Origin: RGDT01 sp964630925
Lineage (GTDB): Bacteria > Planctomycetota > Planctomycetia > Gemmatales > Gemmataceae
NCBI GenBank assembly: GCA_964630925.1
Contig: CAZVZK010000020.1
Location: forward strand, 32,801-96,800
DNA length: 64,000 nucleotides
Direction: 5' to 3'
This document shows, one piece after another, positions 55,904 to 63,949 of the stretch (position 1 is the stretch's first letter; every line of letters begins with the position of its first letter). Under the pieces are notes generated by a model, which searched no databases, was not told the DNA's origin, and saw nothing but the letters and a program-made list of their open reading frames with translations. The translations under genes and the position numbers were made by a program.

Positions 55904-57163
55904 ATGCGTCGGCGGATGGGCATGCTCGTGCTGGCGCTCCTGGTATCGGCTGCGTGCGGCGCGGCCCCACGTGCGTATCCTCCGGGGCTGGTGACGGTAG
56001 GGGAGGGATCGGATGTCCCGCTCTTCCGCCCCGTCTCCGGGGGGCTTCCTCCGCTCGGTGACTCCGCCGACCTGTTCGGCAAGGGCGAGGGGGAACGGAT
56101 CAAGGAGGCCATGCGGGCGCTGGCGAAGTCGGCGAAGGTGAGCGTCCGCATCGAGACGCTGGCCGCCCTCGAGAAAGAGGATCAGCGACGGTGCGACGCC
56201 GAGGGGCGCGAAAAGTTCCTCGCCCGACTGATGCAGGAGAAGTTCGACCGCGCGCCGTGGTACGGGCTCGCCATCCTCGTCATCCGCAAACCTCTGTCCG
56301 TCCACGTCCATTTCCGCAAGCACGAGCCGGCCAGGCGCTACGACGCGGCGTTCCGCAGGGCGCTGGCCGAGCGTCTGCTGTTCCGCCTGCACGACGGGCA
56401 GGCGGCGGAGGGGGTGCTGGAGGCGCTGGTGGCGCTGGCCGACCCCGCCACGAAAGACGGGCCGCTCTCGGAGGACGAGAGGCGGCGGCTGAAGGCGCTG
56501 GCCGACGCGAAGAAGCTCCCGGCCGGGAAGCGGCTCGAAATCGACCCGGACGAGATCGAGGTCGTCCCGCCCAAGGGGATGAAGGCACCGCCGCCGCTGT
56601 CCGCCGCCGAGACGAAATGGCTGCGGGAGATGCTCGACGCCGAGAAGGATGCCGCCGAGAGGCGTGCCCTCGAGGCGGAGTTCAAGGCGGAAAGCCACAT
56701 CGCCCGGCACGCGATGTACCAGCTCTTCCGGAAGATGCAGGAGGGGTCGGGTGGGAAGAAGCCGAGGCCGCCCGAGGCGAAGAAGGAAACATTCAGGCCG
56801 CTGTCCGCCGCGGAGGGGCGGTGGCTGAAGGAGATCCTTGAAGCGGAGAAGGACACCGAGGCGCGGAAGTCGCTCGAGCTGGAATTCCGCGGCGAGACTC
56901 ACGCCGGACGGAAGGGGATGTATGACCTGTTCCGCAAGGCGGCGAAGGCCCCGCCGGAGGTGAAGCCCGCCGTGCCGGACCCGAAGACGGTGAAGGGGAC
57001 GCCGTTGACGGATGAGGAGAAGGCGTGGCTGAAGGAGATCCTGGAGAGCGAAAAGGACGCGGAGGGGCGGAAGGAGATCGAGGCGGAGTATCGGGCGGAG
57101 TCGCCGGCGTTCCGCAAGGCGATCTACGACCTGTTCGTCCGGTCGAAGAAGAAGGGCAAGTAG
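55904..57163 (+). CDS. Secreted protein with TPM-like domain and three WLKEI repeats, 419 aa
   Basis: A signal peptide (MGMLVLALLVSAACGAA) is followed by a 150-residue domain (KEAMRALAKSAKVSVRIETL, DRAPWYGLAILVIRKPLSVH, LFRLHDGQAAEGVLEALVAL) with the layout of TPM phosphatase-like domains, degenerate. Residues 231-279, 299-347 and 367-415 are three copies of a new 49-residue repeat (PLSxxExxWLKEIxExEKDx-type). Gap-free copies at this length are striking. GGAGG lies before the ATG. It forms a pair with the next gene, which carries two more copies. Function unknown; extracytoplasmic scaffold is a guess. Confidence 0.7.
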   Translation: MRRRMGMLVLALLVSAACGAAPRAYPPGLVTVGEGSDVPLFRPVSGGLPPLGDSADLFGKGEGERIKEAMRALAKSAKVSVRIETLAALEKEDQRRCDAEGREKFLARLMQEKFDRAPWYGLAILVIRKPLSVHVHFRKHEPARRYDAAFRRALAERLLFRLHDGQAAEGVLEALVALADPATKDGPLSEDERRRLKALADAKKLPAGKRLEIDPDEIEVVPPKGMKAPPPLSAAETKWLREMLDAEKDAAERRALEAEFKAESHIARHAMYQLFRKMQEGSGGKKPRPPEAKKETFRPLSAAEGRWLKEILEAEKDTEARKSLELEFRGETHAGRKGMYDLFRKAAKAPPEVKPAVPDPKTVKGTPLTDEEKAWLKEILESEKDAEGRKEIEAEYRAESPAFRKAIYDLFVRSKKKGK

Positions 57164-57297
57164 CCCGTCACAGGGCGCCGGCCTCGGCGTTATTGCCCTA
57201 TCCCGCCGTGAATCCCGTCTGCCGTGCCGCCCGTGTGGGGCGGCGCATGCGTGCCGTCGCGCACGCCGGCGGGGCGAGGCAGGGGAGATCGGGGGTG

Positions 57298-57858
57298 ATG
57301 ATGCGCCGCTCGCTGGGCTCGCTCGTGTGGATCGCCTTGGTGTCCTTGGCCGGGGCCGCCGACCCGCCGTCGGCGGGCCGCCCCCTGTCGGCGGCGGAGG
57401 AGAAATGGCTGAAGGAGGTCAAGGACTTCCTCAAGACGCCGGCGGAGAAGAAGGAGTTCGAGGAAGAGTTCCGGGCCGACACCCACGCGGGGCGTAAGGG
57501 GATCTACGACTTCTTCCGCAAGACGTTGGCGGCCAAGGCGAAGGCGAAGTCGAAGAGGGGCCTGGAGAAGGACCTCGGCGAGGAGAACGCGATTGAGATG
57601 GTCCCGTTGCCCGGAGGGCGGAAGACGGGCGACGGCGTCCAGCGTAAGCCGCTGACGGGCCCGCACGCGGGGAAGATGGCCCGGCCGCTCTCCAGGGAAG
57701 AGGCGAGGTGGTTGAAGGAAATCATCGAAGCGGAGCGGGACGATGAAGAGAAGTTGGACCTCTTGAGGGAGTTCAAGGCGGAAGGCCCCGTCGGCCGGAA
57801 GGCGATGTACGAGTGGCACCTGAAAAGGAAGAACGCCGAGAAGAGGCCACGCGAATAA
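57298..57858 (+). CDS. Secreted protein with two WLKEI repeats, 186 aa
   Basis: A signal peptide (MMRRSLGSLVWIALVSLAGA) is followed by repeat copies at residues 29-77 and 130-178. They are joined by a basic linker (AKAKAKSKRGLEKDLGEENA). Residues after the second copy end in EKRPRE. It is almost wholly made of the repeat, so the repeat itself is probably the functional unit. It lies 134 bp after the previous repeat gene, same strand. The start could also be the second Met, 3 bp later. Confidence 0.65.
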   Translation: MMRRSLGSLVWIALVSLAGAADPPSAGRPLSAAEEKWLKEVKDFLKTPAEKKEFEEEFRADTHAGRKGIYDFFRKTLAAKAKAKSKRGLEKDLGEENAIEMVPLPGGRKTGDGVQRKPLTGPHAGKMARPLSREEARWLKEIIEAERDDEEKLDLLREFKAEGPVGRKAMYEWHLKRKNAEKRPRE

Positions 57859-57870
57859 CGCCCCCGCGGA

Positions 57871-58884
57871 TCAGGGATCAGGCCGCAACGACTCGTCGGC
57901 AGCGCGGAGCCAGTGCGGGCCGGCGGCGCGGCTCAGGCGGGCGCCCGACTTCAGGCCCAGCGTCTCGGTGAACATGCCGGAGGACCCCAGGCTCGTGACC
58001 CGCGCCTGGCCCCCCCTGATGTCCACCCACGCATGGTGGCGGTACTTCGAGTGGTCCACGCCGAGGGCGGCGCATTCGGCCCGCCAGACCGCCTTGCCCG
58101 TCGTCAGGTCGATGCGGGCGGCGCGGACGCCGCTGTCCGAGGTGGGGCAGTGCTGGTGGGCGAGGGCGTGCCCGCCCTCCAGGGCGATCAGGCCGCCCGC
58201 GGACATCCCCCGCCCCATCCGGGCTCCCCACCTCCGCCGCCCGTCGGGGCCGAGGCGGACCACCTCGCCCTCCGTGAGCAGCACGATGTCCGCGCCGACG
58301 CCCAGCCCGTCGATGACGGGCCGGCCGAGGCGGTGCTTGACCACCCCGCGGCGGTCGAAGAGCAGGGCCGCGCCCTCGCCGTCCACGGACCGGCCCGACT
58401 GGACCAGGTACAGCCCGGCGATCTTGCGGATCGGCAGGGGGTCGAAGTCCTTGAGGGGCAGGGGCACGCGGAAGACGGCCTCGCCGTCCAGGGTGGAGCG
58501 GGCGACGAGTGCGCGGCCTTCTTTCACATCGAGGCCGGACGAGCACTCGGCGGCCAGGAGGAGCGGCCCGTCGAGGAAGAGCCTGTGCTGGGGCCCCTTG
58601 GAACGCCAGAGGACGGCGCCGGTCATGGAGTCGAGGGCGACGACGCCGTCGGCGTGGGCGACGTAGACGCGGCCGTCATCCCAGACGAGGTCAGGGTCGC
58701 GGTGGGTGTAGCCGACGCGGCCGCCGAGTTTGGCGGACCACGCCTCGCGGCCGGCGGTGCCACGGCGGACGACGCGGGCGGCGGGATAGTCGATGTAGAC
58801 CTCGGGCGGGCCGGGCGGCGGGCCGGCGGCGGAGACGATGGAGGGGGCCAGGAGCGAGAGGGTCAGGAGGGCCGTGCGGCTCAT
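57871..58884 (-). CDS. Secreted PQQ-like beta-propeller protein
   Basis: 337 residues with a signal peptide (MSRTALLTLSLLAPSIVSAA). Propeller blades are recognised in DDGRVYVAHADGVVALDSMT, GAVLWRSKGPQHRLFLDGPL, GADIVLLTEGEVVRLGPDGR and RAARIDLTTGKAVWRAECAA. It is the third and shortest of this type in the window. The gene is convergent with the repeat gene (12 bp between stops). Role as for the other propellers: extracytoplasmic, no catalytic domain seen. Confidence 0.75.
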   Translation of the reverse strand: MSRTALLTLSLLAPSIVSAAGPPPGPPEVYIDYPAARVVRRGTAGREAWSAKLGGRVGYTHRDPDLVWDDGRVYVAHADGVVALDSMTGAVLWRSKGPQHRLFLDGPLLLAAECSSGLDVKEGRALVARSTLDGEAVFRVPLPLKDFDPLPIRKIAGLYLVQSGRSVDGEGAALLFDRRGVVKHRLGRPVIDGLGVGADIVLLTEGEVVRLGPDGRRRWGARMGRGMSAGGLIALEGGHALAHQHCPTSDSGVRAARIDLTTGKAVWRAECAALGVDHSKYRHHAWVDIRGGQARVTSLGSSGMFTETLGLKSGARLSRAAGPHWLRAADESLRPDP

Positions 58885-58985
58885 GGCGTGGCTCCGGCGG
58901 GGCAAGGGCCATGATAGCCGGGGGCCCCGGGCCCCGCAAAGCCTCCCCGGGGCCCTCGTCGCCGGGGCGGGCCGTGAAGAGAATA

Positions 58986-59192
58986 CGCCGGCCCGGCGCA
59001 GGCCGGGCCGGCGACGAACGTGCGGGGCGCGCCCATGCAGAGACGCGGCCGCCCCGCCGCGTGAAGGGAACGCGGCGGGCCGCTCGTGGACGAGAAGAGG
59101 GCGAACGGCGGGTGTCATCCCGCCTGGTGTGATGTCGTGGCGGCAAGCCTCCCGGCTTGCCACGTGTGATCGACAAGCCGGTAGGCTCGTCG
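58986..59192. repeat. Cluster of five consecutive hairpins
   Basis: Between the propeller gene and the Cys-rich gene lie five stem-loops in a row: 58986-59013 (12-bp stem, 4-nt loop), 59045-59083 (bulged GC-rich stem), 59107-59124 (6-bp stem), 59142-59161 (GGCAAGCC/GGCTTGCC) and 59171-59192 (9-bp stem, one mismatch). Some could end the two flanking transcripts. The GGCAAGCC-type hairpin is a motif that I have the impression of seeing in other planctomycete intergenic regions. Confidence 0.65.
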
Positions 59193-59202
59193 CAACGATG
59201 GA

Positions 59203-59658
59203 TCAGCGCGGCGGCGGAGAGTCGGGGGCGTCCGCGACGGCGTCGGCGTCGTCGGCCTGGGCGGGCAGCACGCCCACCAGGGGCGGCGCCGCGGGGCGGA
59301 GGAGGGCCGGGCGCGTCACGACGGCGGGCGGTGTGAGGTCGAGTGACAGCGGCCCCGTGCCGCCGTGGCAGGTACAGCGGTCCCACGTCGGCCCGCCCTC
59401 GGGGGCGGCGGCGGTCGGCTCGTGGGCACAGCAGCAGCAGCATTTCTTGACGGCATCGCCGCAGCCGCACCCGGAGGCGCAGCAGGCGGGGACGGCCGTG
59501 ATGGTGTCGTGTTCGGCGGGCGGAGGGGTGGACGGTGCCGGCAGGGGCACGGCGCAGACGGTGAGGGCGTGGGCGAGCAGGAGCAACAGCGCCGCCGCCC
59601 GCCGGGGGCGGGTCAGCGCGTGAATCCATGCTCGCGGGGTGGACGGCATGCGGGTCAT
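59203..59658 (-). CDS. Cysteine-rich membrane/secreted protein, 151 aa
   Basis: A hydrophobic N-terminal segment (AAALLLLLAHALTVCAVPLP) is followed by a compact Cys cluster: CCASGCGCGD, then KKCCCCCAHE and later DRCTCHGG, about thirteen cysteines in 45 residues. This suggests metal binding or disulfide cross-linking. The C-terminal tail is Pro/Ala-rich and ends in PDSPPPR. No ribosome binding site stands out, so the start (59658 or 59649) is uncertain. Function unknown. Confidence 0.5.
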   Translation of the reverse strand: MTRMPSTPRAWIHALTRPRRAAALLLLLAHALTVCAVPLPAPSTPPPAEHDTITAVPACCASGCGCGDAVKKCCCCCAHEPTAAAPEGGPTWDRCTCHGGTGPLSLDLTPPAVVTRPALLRPAAPPLVGVLPAQADDADAVADAPDSPPPR

Positions 59659-59720
59659 GATAGCAAACGGGGGCGGGGAGCGCCAACCCGGCGGGCTCCA
59701 CGCCCCGAAGTACGGGGCCG

Positions 59721-59815
59721 AACCGTTCGCCCCGGAGTCGGAGTGGGGCGGAAGGAGACGGGTGTGGCCCGGGTGGTCAAATTGCATTGCATTGCAGACC
59801 CCCAGACACCCCCCT
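59721..59815. repeat. Dispersed repeat R, copy 2
   Basis: Partner of 699-793 (see there), in the same orientation, 59 kb away. The shared core is ATTGCATTGCA plus CAGACCCCCAGACAC. It lies just upstream of the Cys-rich gene, in non-coding DNA. Confidence 0.7.
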
Positions 59816-59954
59816 GCAATGAAAATCCAGCGCTGATCGTGTGCCATCGGGCCTCTCCGGACACAACTTGCATTTCAAGGGGTGTTGTCGCGTGCCGGCC
59901 TTCCCGCGGCGGACGCGAGGCCCGTCGGGCGCCGGGCCACCTGCCCACTTCGCG

Positions 59955-60179
59955 GAGTCACCTGTCCACTTCCACGGCGAGTGGCCATGTGACTTCTCGG
60001 CGACAGAGGCCGCCGTGGAGTGCCACACACCGACAAAACAGAGTCACCTGGCCACATTCTCACTTCGCGCACGCCCCGGCGGGCGCCGAGTCACATTCCA
60101 CTTCCCGACGGCGTGGCATGTGACTCCGTCGCCGTAACATCTTCGCAATTAAGCATTTGGATCGTCGATTCCGAGTCAC
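59955..60179. repeat. Cluster of GAGTCAC palindromic elements
   Basis: GAGTCAC occurs at 59955, 60041, 60088 and 60173, and its reverse GTGACT at 59989 and 60120. The copies at 60088-60101 and 60113-60126 pair as a 14-bp arm with one mismatch around an 11-bp spacer. The 59955-59994 pair is a similar hairpin with mismatches. Six such 7-mers in 225 bp is far above chance. No gene fits the cluster. Confidence 0.7.
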
Positions 60180-60542
60180 ATTCCAGATGGCAGCACACGC
60201 CACCCCTGTCAGGAGACGGGAAAAGGTGGCAGGCCCTTGACGGGGCATGGACACCCGTCCAATACTGACAACAGGGAGTGTCTTCGCCTGGGACCCTCCC
60301 CCCACCTCCCCGGTGCCCCGTGCCCAGACCTCCCCCGCCAGAACGATATTCCTCACCCCGCGCCGCGATCCCCAGGAGGCACGCCCACGGCCGCAGGATC
60401 GTCAGTGCCTCCCTCGCCGTCTCTCAGCTCCGCGTGGCCTCACCGGGCCCGCGCGTAAGGGCCGGCGTCGATGTCAACGACCTGGCCCGCCGGGCGGTCG
60501 AGGACGCCGCCGAACGGGCCAGTGGGCGAGTCTGATCGCGGG

Positions 60543-60926
60543 TCACCAACCACTGATCTCCAGGCAAGCGTGGGCGATGTACGCCACCAGCCCGCAGCCG
60601 GCTACCACCACGGCGATTCCGAAGACCTTGTCAGCCCGCAGCCTTGACCGGACTGCACCGAGGCCGAACCCGATGCTCAGGGCGAGCAGGACGTACCGCG
60701 GGATGTAATGGCTGAGCTCCGGGGAGTACCGGCTCGGCGTGATGTCCGGCCCCATCGCACCGACCAAGGCCAGGAGCCCGAACGCAACCGCTCCCCGCCA
60801 GGGCAACGGCACATCCGATGCCGGCACCTGCGAGGGGCCGGCTTCCCTACACGGTGACGGCGTCGGCTCGGTTCCCGCCACTGGCTTGCCTCCTTCACCG
60901 ATCACGCCCCTGGTCCCACAGCCCAT
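60543..60926 (-). CDS. Small membrane protein, 127 aa
   Basis: GGAGGGG lies 4 bases before the ATG at 60926, which decides the start. A 50-residue low-complexity N-terminus (GTEPTPSPCREAGPSQVPA) is followed by three hydrophobic segments: AVAFGLLALVGAMGPDI, RYVLLALSIGFGLGAV and VFGIAVVVAGCGLVAYIAHA. Function unknown. Confidence 0.55.
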   Translation of the reverse strand: MGCGTRGVIGEGGKPVAGTEPTPSPCREAGPSQVPASDVPLPWRGAVAFGLLALVGAMGPDITPSRYSPELSHYIPRYVLLALSIGFGLGAVRSRLRADKVFGIAVVVAGCGLVAYIAHACLEISGW

Positions 60927-61084
60927 CTCACCCCTCCGCCGGCCTCGCGTCAAGGCGGCTTCCTCGCCCCACCCTCCTTCACACCGCTAACCTCGGTGTC
61001 TCGCAGGTGGCGCGCCTGCCGGGCCGTCACCCATCGGCCGCCACATGAGGTGCCCCGAGGGATGGGAATATCCCTCAGCGGTGT

Positions 61085-61144
61085 CACAGCCGCCCCACGA
61101 ATGGGCCCGCCTGGGAACGGGCCGTCAACTCATGATCGGATCGA
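61085..61144. repeat. Repeat covering the dgt 3' end (copy 1)
   Basis: 60 bp, ungapped, about 47 of 60 identical to 62881-62940 (by eye). It includes the last 6 codons of dgt and 40 bp of downstream sequence. The shared core is GTCAACT, ATG, TCGGATCGA. Confidence 0.55.
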
Positions 61145-62456
61145 GGGCGGGCCCGAGGGACTGGCCCGTCAACCGCTGGTGCATGCGGAGGGCCTGCTCG
61201 TCGGTCATCGAGGCGATGGTGTCGGCCACAAGGCGGGCACATCGAGGGGGCGTGAAGTCCCTTTGCTTCTCGAGGATGTCCTCCGCCTCGTCGCGGAATT
61301 GCGGCGGGAACATCTTCCACTCCCGGCCCGTCGCTGCCTCGTAGAACACGTCGAATAGGCCCCGGATGACCTGCCGCTGCCCGTACTCATGGGCGGCCAG
61401 CGCGGGGTTGTCGATGACGTAGACCCCGATCAGCTCCTTGAGCAACGCCACCTGAAGCCGATGCTCGTCCGGCACCGACAGGCAATCCCGGCCCTCGCCC
61501 GGCGGGAGCAGCGTCGTCGCCTTGTCGAGCACCGCCACCGTCTTCGACGTGAACTGCGCCAGACGGCCGCGTTGCCCCCGCGTCCCGCTGTACGGCTCAC
61601 TCGTCGGCAGGCCGTCGCAGAACTTGAAGAACACCCGCTCCAGCTCCTTGAGGTCCACCTCCTGGCCGTGCAGTTTGAACGGCTTCTTCTCCTTCTCACG
61701 CCTCTTGATGGCCCGGCCGAGGAAGCGGTCCCGCTCGGCGTTCCCCTCCGCGAACAGGTGCAGCGGCACCAGCCCCGCACGGTAGAAGTCCTCGGTGTCG
61801 TGGACCGAATACGTGATGTCGTCGGCCCAATCCATGATCTGGGCCTCGGCGCACAGCGACCCGTCATCCGCCCGTTGCGCCCCGCGGGCGAAATCGAAGG
61901 CGTCCTTGTCCTCGTGGTACGCCCCGAACTTCTTCACCCCGTCCGCCGCCAGCCAGGGGTATTTCAGCGTCGCGTTCAGGGTCGCCCGCGTCAGGTCGAG
62001 GCCGAACGGCGCGTCCGGCCGGCGCACCGCCAGACGCGTGATGATCCGGAACGATTGGGCGTTCCCCTCGAAGGCGTCCGCCCCGGCCTTCGGACGGACC
62101 AGACGCGCAAGCTCGGCCTCCGCCACATGGCCGAACGGCGGGTGCCCCAGGTCGTGAGCCAGCGCGGCGGCCTCGACCACGTCCGCGTCGATGCCGCCCC
62201 ATTTCCGCGCCACCTTCTTCACCGCCGGGTCCGCGTTGAAGCGCTCGGCGATGCGGCGCGCCACCTGCGCGACCTTCAGCGTGTGCGTGAGGCGGTTGTG
62301 GAACACCTCCCCGTCCGAGGGGCCGATCACCTGCGTCACGCCCACCAGCCGCCGGAACGCCCCCGCGTAGAGAATCCGGTCCCGGTCCCTCTGGAACGCC
62401 GAACGGCTCTCCGATTTCGCGTCCCCGCTGAGGCGGTCTTGGCGCTGGGGCGGCAT
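61125..62456 (-). CDS. dgt: Deoxyguanosinetriphosphate triphosphohydrolase (dGTPase)
   Basis: 443 residues. The HD domain is intact: HNRLTHTLKVAQVARRIAER (H58), ALAHDLGHPPFGHVAEAEL (H101, D102) and MDWADDITYSVHDTEDFYRA (the later His-Asp pair). The enzyme cuts dGTP to deoxyguanosine and triphosphate. It starts at the ATG at 62456 with GAGG 5 bases upstream; an in-frame GTG at 62498 is further away and less well placed. It is preceded on the same strand by a small winged-helix gene 16 bp away. Confidence 0.9.
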   Translation of the reverse strand: MPPQRQDRLSGDAKSESRSAFQRDRDRILYAGAFRRLVGVTQVIGPSDGEVFHNRLTHTLKVAQVARRIAERFNADPAVKKVARKWGGIDADVVEAAALAHDLGHPPFGHVAEAELARLVRPKAGADAFEGNAQSFRIITRLAVRRPDAPFGLDLTRATLNATLKYPWLAADGVKKFGAYHEDKDAFDFARGAQRADDGSLCAEAQIMDWADDITYSVHDTEDFYRAGLVPLHLFAEGNAERDRFLGRAIKRREKEKKPFKLHGQEVDLKELERVFFKFCDGLPTSEPYSGTRGQRGRLAQFTSKTVAVLDKATTLLPPGEGRDCLSVPDEHRLQVALLKELIGVYVIDNPALAAHEYGQRQVIRGLFDVFYEAATGREWKMFPPQFRDEAEDILEKQRDFTPPRCARLVADTIASMTDEQALRMHQRLTGQSLGPALDPIMS

Positions 62457-62472
62457 GTGGGCCTCGGTCGCG

Positions 62473-62682
62473 TCAGGAGGCCACGGCCTTGAGGTCACGC
62501 AGCGGGGTAAAGTCAGCCTTCCGTTTGTCGATCAGCCTCCAGACGGCGTCGCGCACGGCGAACGTATCGACTCGTTGCCCCGTCTCGGAAGCGAGTTTCT
62601 GCTCGATCTCCCGCAGCGAAAGCACCTTCCCCTCCGCGTGGTTCAGCAACGAGATGATGCGGTCGTCCAGGGTGGGTGCCAT
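62473..62682 (-). CDS. Small winged-helix-like protein, 69 aa
   Basis: AAGGAGG lies 6 bases before the ATG. The sequence RIISLLNHAEGKVLSLREIE then QKLASETGQRVDTFAVRDAV then WRLIDKRKADFTPLRDLK has the helix-helix-turn-helix-wing order of a small winged helix. It is the first gene of a unit with dgt, so it could regulate dgt or be a partner. Family not recognised. Confidence 0.55.
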   Translation of the reverse strand: MAPTLDDRIISLLNHAEGKVLSLREIEQKLASETGQRVDTFAVRDAVWRLIDKRKADFTPLRDLKAVAS

Positions 62683-62880
62683 GCGCAGCCTCCTTGCGTT
62701 GGCCCGAACGGGCCTGTTCCGACGAGGGGGTGTGTACGGCGTCTTCGCGATGCGGCCCATCTGGTGCGCCCTATGCCCGAGACGGGTCCCCGCTGTCAAG
62801 GCGGGTACGGGGCCGGGATGCCGCCGCTCGGGGAGGGTATCCTATCAGGCGTGTCAAGGGGCACACAGCCCGGCAGGGCT

Positions 62881-62940
62881 CACAGCCGCCACGCGAACGC
62901 CTCCGGCTCGACACCGGCCGTCAACTGATGCTCGGATCGA
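62881..62940. repeat. Repeat of the dgt 3' end (copy 2)
   Basis: Partner of 61085-61144, in the same orientation, 1.8 kb to the right, upstream of the gene it copies. It has no reading frame of its own. Confidence 0.55.
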
Positions 62941-62962
62941 CGCGCCCTGCAATGTGCAGGCT

Positions 62963-62999
62963 GCGAAGGGACCGCCGGACCTATCCGGCGGTCCTTCGC
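62963..62999. terminator. Strong hairpin
   Basis: 15-bp stem (GCGAAG-GACCGCCGG pairing with CCGGCGGTCCTTCGC), one bulged G, loop ACCTAT. There is no clear T-run on either side. With no gene adjacent, it may be a remnant terminator of a lost gene. Confidence 0.45.
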
Positions 63000-63427
63000 T
63001 ATGCTGTTGCTGCGTCGGGGGAATAAGAGTCGCTGCGCAATAGGGTGTCCACCCGCCACGCCCCCCCCCGCCTTGCGCGGGCCAACGGCCGCTGCGCGGC
63101 CTCCGCCCCGGGCCGCAAAGCCGGCCCTGGCGTGGCCCGCTAGGCGTCCTTGCACCTCACAAGCCCTCGCCGACGGCTCCACGGTATCCCCCTTCGTGGC
63201 GCTCTCGGCGTAACGATCAAGGGGGCATCGGGCAGAGACAGACGCGGGGCATCGACGGGGCCGGCGGAGGCCGGGGAGGGGGACGCCGCGCGCCGGGGCG
63301 CCGCCTCGGGCCGGGGTCACTCATCACCCCACGACTCACCCTCAAACCGTTCCTGGGGCGGCGCGGTTTTCCTCCACGGGCCCGAAAACGCCGCACCCCC
63401 CTCGGGGGCAGCACACGGTTCCCGGTC

Positions 63428-63949
63428 CTACCTCGCCCGCCGCTTCACGGCGTAGCCGTACGGCGTCGGCCACGACGATTCCGCGCCGAGCTCCTGCTCC
63501 GCCTTCAGTGCCCAATACGGCTCACGCAGCAGCTCGCGGGCGATGAACACCAGGTCGGCGTCGCCCGCGGTCACGATCTCGTTCGCGTGGCCGGCCTCGG
63601 TGATCAGGCCGACCGCCCCCGTCGGCAGGCCGGACTCGCGGCGGATCGTCCGGGCGAACGGCACCTGATACCCTTTCCCCACCGGGATGCGGACCGTCGG
63701 CACGAGCGCCCCGGACGAGACGTCGATCAGATCCACCCCGAGCCCCTTCAGCCGCCGGGCCAGGGCCACGGATTGCTCGACGTCCCAGCCGCCTTCCGCC
63801 CAGTCGGTGGCCGAGATGCGAACGAACACCGGCAGCTCGTCGGGCACCCGGCGGCGTACGCGCTCGGCCACCCGCAACGTCAGCCGCATACGGTTTTCCA
63901 GGCCCCCGCCGTACTCATCCGTCCGCCGGTTACTCAGGGGCGGCGTGGT
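63428..63949 (-). pseudogene. Truncated NADH:flavin oxidoreductase (old yellow enzyme family)
   Basis: The 3' half of an OYE gene of the YqjM type: SNRRTDEYGGGLENRMRLTL, then VDLIDVSSGALVPTVRIPVG, EAGHANEIVTAGDADLVFIA and RELLREPYWALKAEQELGAE are family motifs. An in-frame TGA at 63950-63952 lies right before PPLSNRRTDE, and the 48 bp beyond it do not encode the expected flavin-binding part (normally ...HGYLLHQFLSPLSNRR) in any frame. About 173 of the usual 350 residues remain. The break looks like a real truncation, not just the window edge. Confidence 0.75.

Larger units (their letters stand above)
59659..60542. other. 884-bp gap without a supported gene
   Basis: Contains dispersed repeat R (copy 2) and the GAGTCAC palindrome cluster; the rest has no clear gene. 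An open frame at 60278-60535 ends in VNDLARRAVEDAAERASGRV, which looks coding-like but has no start or family support. AT-rich bases near 60130-60160 stand out. Confidence 0.5.
62683..63427. other. 745-bp gap without a supported gene
   Basis: Contains the second dgt-3'-like repeat (62881-62940), a strong hairpin (62963-62999) and the C-rich stretch near 63060. No gene was supported in either strand. Confidence 0.5.

Noticed and set aside
60278..60535. Possible small gene ending VNDLARRAVEDAAERASGRV
   Set aside because: The last 30 residues look coding-like, but the beginning is Pro-rich, there is no ribosome binding site and no family match that I know. Could be a remnant.
62880..63320. 146-codon minus-strand frame in the gap before the truncated OYE gene
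   Set aside because: Arg/Ala/Gly-rich composition with no structure; its end overlaps the dgt-like repeat and the hairpin.
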